Counted from the first letter of the stretch, positions 33,115-46,359 are shown. The stretch: 64,000 nt of DNA from Paramyrothecium sp. XJ0827 (GCA_020881915.1 JAJFPB010000001.1:2914001-2978000); one strand, 5' to 3'. Numbers and translations are program-made. The notes: a model not told the origin generated them from the sequence alone.

Positions 33115-36100
33115 GATCGGTCTGGATGGCAGCGCAATAGCTATTGTCGAAGAGCAAAGGGAGTGGGTTCGAGGGACGATCGACGCTTCGGGACGCTATC
33201 AGCTATTGTTGTCGATCCAAGGTTGTCGGTCGGGTCCTTCAATGGTGGAGGAAGAGGGGAAGAACAGGTATTCCAACGAGAGGGCGAAATTAGAAGCTTC
33301 GGGAAAGCCTCATTACATTGTTGGTCGGCCGGAGTGTGGTGCAAGCGAGTGAATTGCAAGGCAGCTGGCAATTCAGAGCCGATTCACTGCCCGGCGTTCC
33401 CTGGAGGAACGGCACCTATGAGGAGCACCACACAATGGCAACAATAGGTGTTGAAAGCCTGGCCCAGAATAGAACAATGCCACCAAGGAACACGTCCCTC
33501 TTCTAATCCCCTGGTTGAAGGTGAGGTAGGAGGAGGAGGTGAAGAGGAGTCTTGATACTGCAGAGGGAAGAAGAGGAAGAGAGGCTGCAGCTCTCGACGG
33601 TCTCGCAGAGAGGGAAGCAGAGACGAAGAGTCCAGTGCAGACGAGGTTTGGGGGAGCGGAGACAACGGGGGAAGCCAAGCGGGTGCGTTGCTAGTGACGA
33701 GGAGGTGTGGGTACAGCACGGCCAGCCCAAACAGTGCAGGGCCAGCCAGTGAGTGGGTTGCCCCAGAAGAGGAACCTACCTTACGGTGCTGTACCTGGCC
33801 GCAGGTACAACGAATCTCGACCTGGGAACTGCGCTTGCAGCGCTAGTGGACCGACTGTCGCAGTCCGGGCCACGCTCTGTACCTACCTCGCCTGACCTTA
33901 TGCAGAACAATTCACTTTCGCCCTCCAGTACCAGTCCTAGTACCAGTACCAGCACGAGTACCTGTACCACCAAGACAGAGAACCCACGGTTCCTTGGCTT
34001 ACATTAGCCATCACGATGTTGATGGATCCGTAGGTACCTCATCGTAGGCTGGAAAGTGCAATCGGGGGGAGGACTGCCTATTTCATGCTGCTCTTCCTCC
34101 CTCTTCTCCTCTTTTATTTCCCCCTTCTCTTTCTATCCCACTTGATTCATGCAAAGTCGTGCCGGTGAGGGTAATTGTTCCTGGCAGCCGAAAGCATCTT
34201 ACTGTACGGGACGCCCATCCGTCTGTCGATTTTCTACCATTACCCGGAAAGCTACCGTGGGTACCCCAAGTACCTTTTGCCTCACCATGCCATGCCTTAC
34301 CTTCCGATGTACAGCTGATGGTGGAGTGGGGAGAGGTGAGGGTGGGTGGGTGTGGGCGTTCACTCACTTTCCTGTGTCAGGTACTGGCCAGTACAGTACA
34401 GGCAACGCATCGCTTTGGTGCTAATGGGAGCATGGCCCTGACTGTTTGGGTGTTCGGAGGTCAGGTGGCTCAGCTGCGTCGGACCTGGACAGGGCAAGTA
34501 AGGTAGCTCGTCCACATCAACCTGCCAGACGACGAGGGAGACGTCCGCGGAGGGCAGGCATTATACTCTCGTTGGATTGAACATTTCGAATGTTGAGCCG
34601 GCACTTGCTGGTGGCTTGTGCGATACGGTCGGTATGTGCCTGTACCGCCGTTCATTTATGAGGATGAGCCATTGCGTTTCGGAATTCCATCCCGTTTCAA
34701 GGCAGCCCAGGACAGCGCAGGACAGCGCAGGACCGGCCGCCTGGCCCACATATGGATCATGACCTGGGCAGCCGGCAGCCCGGCAGGACATGCGACGATC
34801 AAATCCAAGGATCCTTCGCATTGTCGAAATGGCTCTCGCAGCCAATACCTTATTTCGAGTTCTGTGTGTTTCATTTCGTCCAGCCCAGCGACTCATTTGC
34901 AATCGGACAAAGCATGTCGGCCTCTTGTTCCAGGCGGCGCCGCTAACCCAAGGGACCTGGTTGACGGGGCCATCGCCGTTATCACCACAAGTTAACGCCT
35001 GGCCCAGCAATTCCCGGCATGACTATTTTAGGTCAGGGCAGCAGCCTGCCTACACCCTCTACCAGGCGCAGTCGAAACAGCAACAGCCTTCGACCGACTA
35101 ACCTTGCCTAAATCGTCGTGGCTACACCTGTGCTGGGGTTACACTGGATCTCGCCCAAATTTGGACAACCACGTCAGGCGCGCCTTATTCTGTAGCCAGA
35201 GCCCTTGGTGTGTTGGTTCATTGTGCCCGTGCTGGTGAAACGGACCAGCTCTCGGCTGACCGAATGACTGGCTCCCTGTGCACCTTCAGGCACACAAAAG
35301 GCGTGCAAGGCAAGGCCCCTGCGGTGTGGGCGTCGGCAGCAAATTCCAGAATCGCCCCCCAAACCCACTCAGTCACTACACCGAAAACAGAGTTAACGTT
35401 GCTGCGTTCTAAGGCACCATAACACTGGCCTGCTGGAGACTGACCAGGCTGGGGGTCCCCTGTTGCGCTGTGCCTTGCGTACCCATGGGCTTCAGTCCAG
35501 TCAAGTCCAGCCACATGAGTCTCGTGGCTCATGACGCTGGCTGGGCTTGCTGATGATTGCTGACCATGGGGCATGCGGAGAAGTGACAAGACATCTCACT
35601 GTTCAAATACGTCTTGGGGCGAGACAGAAATCTGCCTGGCACGCCAGCTATATCATCCTCAAGGGATGTCTATCGACAAATGGCTTTGTAATATACATGG
35701 GGATCTCATCTCCCCTTGATCCACCCTCTCCGTAAGGATCTCATTCGGCGAAGCAACGGAAATGCCTGTTGTGACAAACCCACTCGGGGCCGTTCGCTTC
35801 ATGAAGCGACCGCGTCCTTGGAGTCATTGTTCCTTAGAAGGGTCCTCTTCCGCGATTGGTTCCGGTATGCCCGTGCCGTGGGCGGCTGGCAGGCATACTG
35901 TACGAGGCATCCTCGGACGACGTTTCTGATGAGGCGGCCGGCTGCAGAATACCATGTGGCACCCGATCGAATGGGGAGAGGGGCCCTTGTGTCTCCTACT
36001 GACATCACTGATTTACCCAAGCCAAGGAGAAGAGACTCGATGGTACTGGCGTGAGGGTCTTGTCCCACAAGCCACCCGCATTACTACGTCGCCACTATGC

Positions 36101-39100
36101 AAGAAACAGCGTCTGACAGGAGCCGGCATAGCTGAAATTGTCGCGCACTCAACAATTGAATTGGACAGCGACTTCCCGGAGGTCCAGAATGAGATGAAGA
36201 ATAGTCTGTTGCTTTACAACCCAAGCTACAGCGACCCGGGGGCTGGACCAAGAGGCGGGACACCAATCGAGGGTGTTCGCGGTGGGACATTGATATCCTC
36301 TTCATCTTACTCATTCCCCCTTCCTCGGAATTGTCAGCTCGCTCAAGTCGACGTCCACAGGGACCGGCGCCAGTGACTTTGCTGACCATGCGCGCCAAGC
36401 CACTTGGTGGTGCATGTACTCGCACCTGCGCCTGCCTTACCGCCGCTTGTACAATCCTGTACTGTACTCTCGCTTCCCATCCCAACCCGGGTTCGACAAT
36501 TGGGCGAGACTGTTTCTGCCACACACATACGCACCCCCAAAACCCATAGACCAACCCCTTTCTGAGCTTAGTCCGGCCTGGGTTGTCTGGCATGATGCCA
36601 TTAACAGCAACCCGCCAGTAAACGGGACCAGCTCCCTGGCGCTCGCGAGGATCCGACCGATGTGCAAGTTGTGCACGACGCAAGGGCACCTAGGTTTAAT
36701 CATTATGCTTTTCCAAAGTCTTCCTTATAAGGGGTTGATCGCCCTGGCTTTCTTTCTAGATGATATCCTTGCAAGAAAAGAGCCCGTTGTGCACTTGAAA
36801 CGTCCAGCCTTCAAAATGACAGATTTCGTCTCACCGAAATGAGCACGGTAATACCTTTGCTTGGTCAGTGGACCCGATGTACGGAGGTTGAGGTCGGAGG
36901 TCCAGCAACGGTCAATCAATCGCTTCGTTCATGTACAGTGCAAAGGCAGTCACACGTCGCCCTTGTATCTGCGGGATGGAGGCCCATAACAGCTCCACTT
37001 CAGGTCCATCAGCTGCGACCATTCTACGCTGGTTTCCATCTCTGTTAGTCTGGCCCTTGCTTCGACAACAAAGCTCGGTCGGTGGGTGCTGAATTCAAGG
37101 CACGACGCTGATCGCATTCTTTTGTGCCTGTCTTCGCGAGATCTCTCGCATGCTTGGTGATCCACAAACACGCAACTAATTTGGATATTGACCGTTAGCA
37201 GGCAGTCGTCAAGCTCACAATAGTTCTGATCGTGGCGGGAGCGTCAACGCTCGCTGACCATACAATATGTGCCGAAGCGGGTCATGTTAAGTCGTCACGC
37301 CGAGGTGCGGTCTGCGGCCGCTGATTAGCTGCTTATGCTCGGCGTAGCTGGAGGTTACGCCAAAACATAAAGAATATTGACTGAGGCGCAAAGCAAACCG
37401 TCTCCCAGAGACCTGTGCTTGCTATGGCACCGCCGTGCCCCGTCTTTCTTCTTTGCTTCATGCGCACCCCAAGGAGAACAGTGCGCTCCGAATCCCTCGG
37501 TAGAAGCGTCTTCAGGCAGCTGAGGAAGGCCAAGATACAAGACATTGTTTCTGCTTAGGCACGCAGCGGTTCCAGATTCATTACCACGACACTGAGCTAT
37601 AACCGTTGTTTCCTCTCTTTCCGATTGATTTGCGAGATCTGGGTCAATCAACCGCCTCCTCGATGACGAAAAAGTCTAATGCATCTCTTAAGACAGGCAA
37701 CCAGACCATGCACGACCAATGCATGAGATTCGCAGAATCGTGCCACCTCGAATGAAAGCGCGAGTGCGTTGTCGGGGACAGATCCTGTACCTCCTGTGTA
37801 CTTCTGCAGGCCCGCCACATCGATCTGCATCAAGGTACGCATTTGCACATCGGCCGTGTGCTCGACGATCCATTAGCCCAGCTACTACGTTCTACTAGGG
37901 AATGGAAGGTAGACTGTAGACTTGTCACCATTGGCACCAGCTCAAACGGGAACGACCATGACGATCTGGGGAAAGGAATGGCAGGTCTAGACTATTAGTT
38001 CTCGCAAAACCGCAACAGCCACAAATGCGCTATTTGGGCATAGAAGAAGGAAACCCTTAAACCATTGTTCAGATTTCAACTAGGATATCCTTGCTGGCAG
38101 CCAGTCTCTTCTTCAGAGTGCTCGCGTGATGCATTGGCGACTCTGTTCACATTTCTTTTTCTAAGATAACAGGGCCAAAAAGAGAGAAGCAGATGAGAGG
38201 AATTTTAAATGGGGCCGTCATGGCTAGGGTCTGTGTTTCCAGCCACATGATGAGGCACCGGTCCAAAGCTACGCGACGTCCGTGGTGGCGATGATGCACA
38301 GTCAAGGCCGGGAGGATTCCCGACCGGCTAATCAACACGAGGAATTGTTTCATAGCCATCGGACATGAGGCTATGCATTTCCTTGCTCCATGTCGAAGCC
38401 GACCAGCCTTGACCGCCTCGTTTTTGATTGGGGGTTTTTCTTCTTTCGTTGGGCAAATCGGTCCAGTGACCGGTCTTCAGGCCTCGCGCATCCGGTCACG
38501 GGCGCTGCTCGGTTAACGTTGGGGCCCCATGATGGTGAAGCTGCACTCCCGACATTCTGTTACCAACCCGGATAGGCCCGCTGCAGGTAGGGCTAATCGG
38601 GTAAGGCGCGGCGCGCTAGTGTCCGTTCGGCCACAACCTTCACCCCCCTCGAAAAACCCCCGCCAAGGTCTGCTAGAAGAAGCGAGCTGCTCTGTAAGGT
38701 ACTTCCACTTACCCTGTCGTATCATGCCATGCTTGCGAACCCTCACCTCGCCCCATCTCACCTTACCCAAATGAACTCGCGGTTTTCCCCCTCCTTCTCT
38801 TTCTAACCTTGCCGTGGCCAGACACTCTCAAGGGTGGCGTTTTGCTCAATCTGAACAAACCGAACAGCAGATACCCTCCCATCAGTCATGTCATGTCTTA
38901 CGCGTGGGTGCAACCTGATCCCACGCCCAGCCCAGCCCAGCCCAATTTGCGGAGGCCACTTCCGACCTGTATTCGGTGTCAGCGCACCCAATGGAGGGGT
39001 CGCTACCATGTCCACCTCCCTAGCGTCCGGGTCTATTGGACCTGTAGATTAAGACCACCGTTAACCCGCACCGAACCTTTCCGCTTTGTTCCCCTCTGCA

Positions 39101-41182
39101 GTCATCCTCCATCCGCCGCGGTACGAAAAGCAACGAAGTGGCGCCTCCTCCATCCCGCTGGGGCGGGCTGATCTTGGTTACCGTTGTGTTGCTCGACATG
39201 GCCCCGCATAGACCACCAAGGGTTTCCGCAGAGGGGTCTTTTATCTCGCAGGAAGGCATTGGATACAATGCAGGCGCTTCAATTATGTTTGCTTAGACTG
39301 GTGAAACTCCTCGGTTGCGTCTCACTAAAACTTCCTGCGGAAGTGGGAAGAGTTGATAACTTGAGAGACTTTACGCATAGTGCCCTTAGTCCCAATGCCG
39401 TCATGTTGGAGTTGTAGGATGATACCTCCTGCGCACTCGAAGTCAACGTGCATCGTTCGGTGGTATTTATGCGTTGTGTGGCTTGCAAGGGACCGCGTGA
39501 AATAGCGCAGACTACTTGTACCGTTGCCGCATGGATGGCCACAACTTCTCCAAGCCTCGGTGTTTCCTCCTACCGAAAGGGTTCTGGCTGCTTGACCAGG
39601 CCAAAAGGAGTGGTCGATTATCAGCCCATTCATACCGCCCGTCTTCAGGTGGCCGTCAACGCTTCATTGAGGAATCTACAATGCCTCTACATGAATCATA
39701 ACACGACGCCCGCTTGGATGTCGACAGAGCAGGGGAGAGCAGAGAAGAAGAAGAGTTTTAAGAAAATACAAGCAAAGGTAGGGACATTTACTCAATCGTG
39801 GCAGCTAGCTAACTTCAGAAGGCATTTTGCCATCAACGTTGCATCAGCCACGCCTTGTGCCACAAGACCCAGCGCAGCCCACATCAACTCGGACGAAAAC
39901 CATCACTCCGCGGCATCAGCACCCTCTCATAGGTTCACGCATATTACTTGTCTTTGCATATGCCACGCTGCTTCTGTCAATTTGACGGTCCGAGCGCAAC
40001 CAGCCGGGCCTCCCACAGTTCCATCACAGGCAGCCCCCCTGGACCTGGATTTGATATCGGACCAAAGGCACGGCACATCTGGCGTGGAACAGCCCCAGAT
40101 CGACATTGTCACTAGTCGATCGTTGTTCCAGGACTACAGGTATACTCTACCCATGAATGAACCCCAGGTTCTTCACAGTTGACTGCACATGTGACTTGAC
40201 TTTCTATTGGTACTAGCCTATGCACAGCGCCCAGCCGAGAAGATTTCGAAAGCAGTATATGCTCGTACTTTGGCGAATGACTGGGCATGGGAGAACGATG
40301 GAAGAGTAGGAAATATGCCAGCTTCATACTCTTGGGCGCATTCTTGCTAGAAGAAGCCTACAGATTGTGACTAGGTAGAGGATCACACGGCGACAGGCTG
40401 ACAAGAGTACTTGTGCCACCAACATTCGGTGCCACTCCCTTCCTTTTTTCCCTCGTCTCAAAGCGACCTCTGTTGACTCCTGGAGGGCTTGCGATGTGTG
40501 ATTTCAGCCATGGCCACTGATTGCGGATACTGTTATGTGGATGATGGCGGGTAGTACGGCATGCATGTCGTGTAAAGTAGGCAAGCGATATAGTGCGTGC
40601 CTAGTGTAACCATCCCCTTATGCTTGTCTCACCAGTCGCAGCTTTCTACCAGAGTGACAGCGCTGAGACGTGCAGGATATCGTGTCACTGCATTCGGTGG
40701 CTCATATGGCAGAGACGCCTGGAGCTTAGGGTCGTGCGGTAGCGCACCCGGTCTCTCCTGGTTCCTGAAACATGCAGCGCCTCACTGATTCGATCCAACA
40801 AGTTCTGACTACTGCCACCACACTTTGCTTGACTGCTAGCAAAATGCATTGCATTGGGCTCTGACGAAACGATCTTTGGGCGGCTCAGGGTTCTTCCTGA
40901 ATCCTTGCAGCGGCTGGTAGTGCTCATGTTGGGATATCAATTTGAAACTTGTCGTCAAATGAAACAACATAATCTGCATAGGAGTTGTGGCCGTAAACAA
41001 GCAGCTTCCCACAAAGCAACACCTCAAGCTCAGTCCAATGAACTTGGTACAGGACAGTATTCTCGCACTCGACATATATCCGTGGTCGTAAGTCGTATCC
41101 CGTAGTCGGCTGCGGCCGTCTTGTTACGCCTTGCTATTCCCTTGCCCTCGCAGCTAATAGAGGGTATCATCGTCCCGTGCGC
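33115..41182. other. 8-kb gene-poor region
   Basis: The first 600 bases are the ELL promoter and leader (purine-rich on this strand). Beyond that no gene can be supported. Longest frames are a 244-codon frame at 39448-40182 and a 201-codon frame at 36084-36689; neither resembles a protein family or shows intron structure. Visible elements are an AGTACC-type minisatellite at 33924-33970, GGTACC words at 33775-33810, 34031-34040 and 34255-34275, tandem CAGGACAGCG units at 34707-34733, and ACCTCGCC/ACCTTACC words near 38745-38770. A protein-like 65-codon stretch on the minus strand near 37648-37848 is noted separately. Confidence 0.45.
33924..33970. repeat. AGTACC-type minisatellite
   Basis: Degenerate tandem copies of a six-base unit AGTACC (variants TCCTAGTACC, AGCACG, TGTACC) over about 45 bases in intergenic DNA. 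Confidence 0.75.
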
Positions 41183-41881
41183 TTACTGAGTCTTGAAGAG
41201 CAAGATGGCACAGTGTCCGAGGTAAAAGTAGATGAAGTGCTTCGTTTCTAAGACGGACGACGTCAAGTCAGTATTTGTATCTCTTCTCACTGGCAGGTTC
41301 GCTTGTGCGAGGACCGCCTTGATGATGGAGAGAGGGATATGTCCACGTACCGTGCGTCACGAAGCTACCAAAGTTCCGGCCAACGATGCAGTGCCAGGTC
41401 GGTCCCTTGCGCTCGTCGAACTAGTTACGAATGAGGAATCAGCCGGGGGCTCGGTCGGGAGATGTGTAGGAGGGTGGCCGTCCCACTTACGGTTCGCTTG
41501 ATGTGGTGCGCAATGTCCTGCGGAGGTCGTTAGCATCCAGTCATGCTATCCAGCTTCGCAGATGATCACAGCATACCTTCTCAATGGTGAATTTGGACAT
41601 AGCCTCCTGAGCTGCACCGCCGTTAGCCTGGTCCAGTCCAACGTCAAGCGCACCAACGCACCAACTTCGACGACCTCCTGCTGCATGTCCTCGGTCTTTA
41701 TGAACTTCCGTCAGCGTGAAAAGTCGCAGGTTCCCGCATGTAGGTGACGCACCATGTCCGCCGACTTGATCTGGGCTGGTGGATGCAAAAGTCAGCATGT
41801 GAATGAGGCGCGTCGTTGGGGTTTCTGCAACCAACCTTCCAGCTTCTCCCGAGGGGCGGGGGTCTCCTGTTTCTCGGACAT
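41183..41881 (-). CDS. Dynein light chain, LC8 type
   Basis: Seven exons on the minus strand: 41881-41836, 41775-41753, 41695-41662, 41611-41577, 41517-41491, 41420-41351 and 41247-41183. The join gives 99 residues with all phases closing. The core reads [60 protein letters not shown] and [13 protein letters not shown], which is unmistakable LC8/DYNLL sequence. The first 15 residues are a short variable extension. LC8 is a homodimeric hub that binds dynein intermediate chain and many other partners through the groove around the [12 protein letters not shown] strand, and serves in hyphal transport and nuclear movement. Four exons are only 23-35 bases long, so no long open frame marks the gene. 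It stands between an 8-kb and a 1.6-kb gene-poor stretch. Confidence 0.96.
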
Positions 41882-43534
41882 GGTTGGTGTTTGGTGGAGT
41901 TTTCAAGATAGATCCGCTCCTACAACGCCCGCCAGGTCAGTCATGATGGTTCGAACGAAGCACGTGGTCCTACACAGTAACACATGGGTCCTGTGTTGGC
42001 CTGGGCGCCTCGCATCGTGGAGACGCAGTGCGCTTGAACATACGAGTAGGTGCAGCAGCTCCCGGACGATGTATTTCGGAGTAGGGGCAACGAGTTCGGC
42101 TTGCGCGTTCGTGGTGGTCAAGTGGGCTCGGTGTGTGACGGCGCAATCTTGTCGTTCGTCGCGAGATTCACAGTTTGGGCATCACAAGCCAGGAGTTGTT
42201 TGTTGTTTGACTAGAGGTCGATTCAGCCCAGTGGCCCAGCATTGGCGCACGAGCCAAGCGCTGGTCAGCCAGGATCTGGTGGGGCTTTATTGGCCAGCTC
42301 CTGCGGTTCAACGCAGGTGCCAGCATTTTGTCCACTTTCGGCCATGAGAGAAAAACAATAAAATACTTTAAGTGATTTTGGTTCAATACACATGGGCTCG
42401 GTGTGCTGGCACAGGTGGACAGTATCGATGTCTGCAAATGCTGGGTCGATGATAATAGTTCCCATATCTTGCATATACCCTCATACTAAAAGGGTGTACG
42501 GCCAGCGGCGAGCGAAAACCCTGGGCTGTGAGATTAAAAATCAAGTAAACAGTGGTTAACAAAGACCTTCAAGAAAATACTTAAAATATCTTTAAAATTC
42601 CCAGGGAAGTGTTTAATTGCTGATTTTATAGGATGATTTAATTTGATCTTTTACTATACGGTTTATAGCCATCTTGTAAGAGTCTAGGTAGGTAGTTTTG
42701 CGGTATTGGTTTTTTGCTAACCACTTGTTTGGATACCTGCAGTATCACCGTGGTTCCCTACCTTGGCTGACAAGCACTCTTTAGCCGTTATATCTGGCCA
42801 GTCAGACTTGGCTGATTTTCATACGGCGTACTAATCCAACGCCAATTGGTTTGGACCTCGAGAGGCCCAGTCGCATTCCAAGTGTCAATATATGCATAAC
42901 TTGCTCGGCTCGACGCCGAGAATTAGACAGGAACCCCGATAACTTCTGCCTAAGAAAAGCCCCAAGAGGTTCCTGTTGCTTGGGCTAAGCATGCGGGAGC
43001 TCTGTCCTTTAGCACATCTTTTAACTGACCTGAAAATCATAGCTCGGCCTTGACAGTTATGACATAATATGAGAATGGAGGAACGGGGTTCAGAGCCTCA
43101 TGTTGTCTAGTTCAATTTGGTTGACGGAATGGACGACATCATCTCTCATTCGAAGGACTTTTGGTAAATCTCGATCGTGATCATTGTCGTATTAAAAACA
43201 TTGAAACTGCCATTCGTTGTCGATCCCCAATAGTACAGCAGACTATTCAAACGTTCAAGCTGCGCCATACTGAAAGCTATAACCTGGATGGAACTAAAAG
43301 GCGAGTCCTGGGTTGGTGCGCGTGTGATCGGCTTCATTTACTACTGCTCGATTGACAGTTGTAGGGTAGCTTATGCTTGTTTGAGGAATGTGCAAGCTCA
43401 CTATTGGACGCGCGGCCCACCCTGCCCCACCAACCGATAACGATAGGCCGTTAAATCTCAAACTTTTTTTTTTTCTGGACGACCTCAAACCACGCTCTAT
43501 ATCTGCTCCCGTCTGCCCAGGAGCACTTCTGACC
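41882..43534. other. Divergent promoter region with AT-rich island
   Basis: Separates the dynein light chain gene and MRD1, which point away from each other. The middle holds an AT-rich segment (about 42520-42720). The last 70 bases before the MRD1 ATG are pyrimidine-rich leader with a T-run at 43466-43475. No gene is supported. Confidence 0.5.
42520..42720. repeat. AT-rich island, possible decayed element
   Basis: About 200 bases with far more A and T than the flanks (for example AAAATACTTAAAATATC and GATTTAATTTGATC). It may be a remnant of a transposable element altered by RIP or simple drift. No terminal repeats or target-site duplication are visible, so this is tentative. Confidence 0.35.
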
Positions 43535-46359
43535 ATGGCCACGTCCAGAATTTTCGTGAAGGGCCTACCCCCGAGTATTACGGAAGCAGAGATTCGAAAA
43601 CACTTCTCGGTCAACAATCGAGAAATAACCGACGTCAAGTTGATACCGCAACGCCGCATCGGCTATGTCGGTTTCAAGACCTCGGACGATGCCTCCAAGG
43701 CCGTCAAGTACTTCAACAAATCATACATCCGTATGTCTAGGATATTCGTGGAGTCTGCCAGGCCAGTGAGTACACTGCCGTGTCCCGCCCCAGCGCACGT
43801 AAAGGCTCGTTGCTGATGGAATGCTAGATCTCAGACTTTTCGGCACCCAGAGCCAAGGGTGGCTCCGTTGAACAGGCCGTGGGGCCACGTCAGACAGGCG
43901 CCCCCCCCCTGGCGGACGCAGACTCCAGCACGAAGAAGAGGAAACGAGAAGAGCCGCAACCTGATGATCCCAAGCTGCGGGAGTTCTTGCAGGTGATGAA
44001 GCCGGGCGCAGCAAGTGCTATAGAATCAGATGTACACCATGATTCGAGCGCAACCTTGCCCCAGGCTTCCAAAGAAATTGTTCCAGACGGAGAGAGCGAC
44101 GACGAGTACGAGCAGATCCCTGCTCGGAAGGAGAAGCAAAGGAGGATCGAGTCACCCGAAAGGGATCAGAAGGTCTCGAGTCAACCGGTGATTCTTGGAA
44201 ATGATGAGATGCAACAGGACGTTGCTCCATCCCAAGATGCCCCTGGAAAGGACCCATCGAGCGCTGTGGATGGTCCAGACTCAAACGTTGCCACAGCGCC
44301 GGGGGCGTCTGACGATGACTGGCTGCGGTCTCGCACAAACAGACTGCTAGATCTGGTTGATGCGGATGACCTCCCACCCGCGACAGTGCATTCCAACACT
44401 GAACCCGCACCGCCCAGGAAAGACGATGGTGGTGAGACCCGCGGCGCCGCTGATGAAGTATCGCACGATACGGCCGATGTCAATCCCCAGGCCGAGACAG
44501 AGGCAAAAGATATTAGCACTCCTGAAGAGCAAATCCGCCGTACGTCTCGGTTGTTCATTCGAAATCTTCCCTATGGCGCCACTGAGGACGATCTCCGAAC
44601 ACAACTGGAAAAATTCGGAACTGTTGAAGAGGTACGTTGAGATGTTTTTTTTTTTTTTTTTTTTCTTTTTTTCTTTTCCTTTTTTGCCATTCCATGAACA
44701 GCAGCAACATGATGAACCCAAGATAGGGACAGCTTATACTACGGTATATGATGCGAACCCTTGGCGAATATTTTAGTAGATGCTTCGATTTCTGATAAAC
44801 TGCTCGCTTCACCACTCTTAATGTATGAAAACTTCAATTTTCGGGCGCTGACAGCGAATCAGGTTCACCTCCCTGTCAACGCCACTGGTTCTATCAAGGG
44901 GTTTGCTCTTGTACTCTTCGCGGACCCATCAAATGCGGTTGAAGCATTCCAAGCCTTGGACGGGGCGACGTTTCAGGGGCGTCTTATTCACATCATGCCC
45001 GGGAATGCAAAGCGAGACACAGGTTTGGATGAATTTGAGATATCCAAGCTGCCTCTGAAGAAGCAGAACATGATTCGGAAAAGGGCAGAAGCTGCTTCAA
45101 GCACTTTCAACTGGAACTCCCTCTACATGAGCCAAGATGCCGTCAATGCATCCGTAGCTAACCGTTTGGGGGTCTCAAAATCTGAACTGCTTGACCCTAC
45201 GTCAGCCGACGCCGGTGTCAAACAGGCCATCGCGGAGACGACTGTCATCCAAGAGACTAAAGCATACTTTGCCGCTAATGGGGTGGACCTTGATGCCTTC
45301 AGGACGCACAAGCGTGGTGACACTTCCATTTTGGTCAAGAACTTCCCTTTCGGGACTACGATAGATGAGCTAAGGAAACTCTTTGAGGAGCATGGCCCTG
45401 TTCTTAGGGTTTTGATGCCCCCCAGCGGAACCATAGCCATCGTCCAATTCGCCCAAGCTAGTCACGCAAAGGCCGCTTTCGGAAAGCTTGCTTATCGACG
45501 AATCAAGGACAGCGTGCTCTTTTTGGAAAAGGCGCCAGTCGGCCTCCTCAAAGTGGACCAACCGGACCAAGTCTCCCAGCTGAAGGATCGGCCGACGGGT
45601 GTCCAGAAGCTTAGTGTCACCGACCTCCTGTCACGCGCCGACGAGGCGGAGGAGCAAGTTGAGACGACATCGCTCTTCGTGCGCAATCTAAACTTCGCCA
45701 CAACTACCACTAGGTTGGCTGAAGCTTTTCAAGCTCTTGACGGTTTTGTCTCTGCTAGAGTCAAGACCAAGATGGACCCTAAAAAACCGGGCCAAACGCT
45801 GAGCATGGGCTTTGGTTTTGTGGAGTTCCGCACCAAGGAGCAGGCCCAGGCAGCCCTGAAGGTTATGGACGGTCATGTCCTCGACGATCACACATTGGCT
45901 GTCAAGGCTTCTCACCGAGGTCTCGACGCCGCTGAAGAGAGGAGGCGGGAAGACAAAGCCAAGAAGGCGGCCGGCCAGCGGACGAAGATCATCATTAAGA
46001 ACTTACCCTTCCAAGCCACCAAGAAGGATGTCCGGGCGTTGTTCGGGACCTACGGTCAACTAAGATCCGTCCGCGTTCCAAAGAAAGCGGACTTTACCAC
46101 AAGAGGATTTGCATTTGCCGATTTTGTCACACCGCGCGAGGCAGAAAACGCCCTAAATGCGTTGAGAGATACTCATCTGCTGGGCCGAAAGCTTGTGCTC
46201 GACTTCGCTGAGGCGGAAGCCGTTGACGCTGAAGAGGAGATTCAAAAGATGCAGCGGAAGGTAGGGGGACAGGTCAATAAAGTAGCCCTGCAACAGCTTA
46301 CTGGCGGAGGGAGGAGGAAGGTCAATATTGGCAACGATGGGGAGGATTTCGAGGGTTGA
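43535..46359 (+). CDS. MRD1: Multiple RNA-binding domain protein Mrd1
   Basis: Three exons: 43535-43765, 43828-44631 and 44863-46359, giving 843 residues. Five RRM domains are visible, in the Mrd1 order: RRM1 at about 4-75 (RIFVKGLPPSIT, with RIGYVGFKT); RRM2 at 318-395 (RLFIRNLPYGATEDDL, interrupted by the second intron, then KGFALVLF); RRM3 at 499-572 (SILVKNFPFGTT); RRM4 at 614-695 (SLFVRNLNFATTTT, with SMGFGFVEF); and RRM5 at 719-795 (KIIIKNLPFQATKKDV, with TRGFAFADF). A long acidic/charged linker lies between RRM1 and RRM2. Mrd1 binds 35S pre-rRNA and U3 snoRNA region and is needed for 18S rRNA maturation in the nucleolus. The second intron (231 bases) is unusually long for this window and carries a 20-base T-run just after its donor. 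Confidence 0.95.
44645..44664. repeat. T(20) run in MRD1 intron 2
   Basis: Twenty consecutive T, followed by more T-rich sequence to about 44684, beginning 13 bases after the donor at 44632. A mononucleotide tract of this length is prone to slippage. Confidence 0.9.

Noticed and set aside
36084..36689. 201-codon minus-strand frame
   Set aside because: No recognisable motif and several overlapping frames of similar quality on the other strand.
39448..40182. 244-codon plus-strand frame in the gene-poor stretch
   Set aside because: Composition and sequence look random, no domain, signal or conserved motif; a frame this long can arise by chance in 64 kb on six frames.
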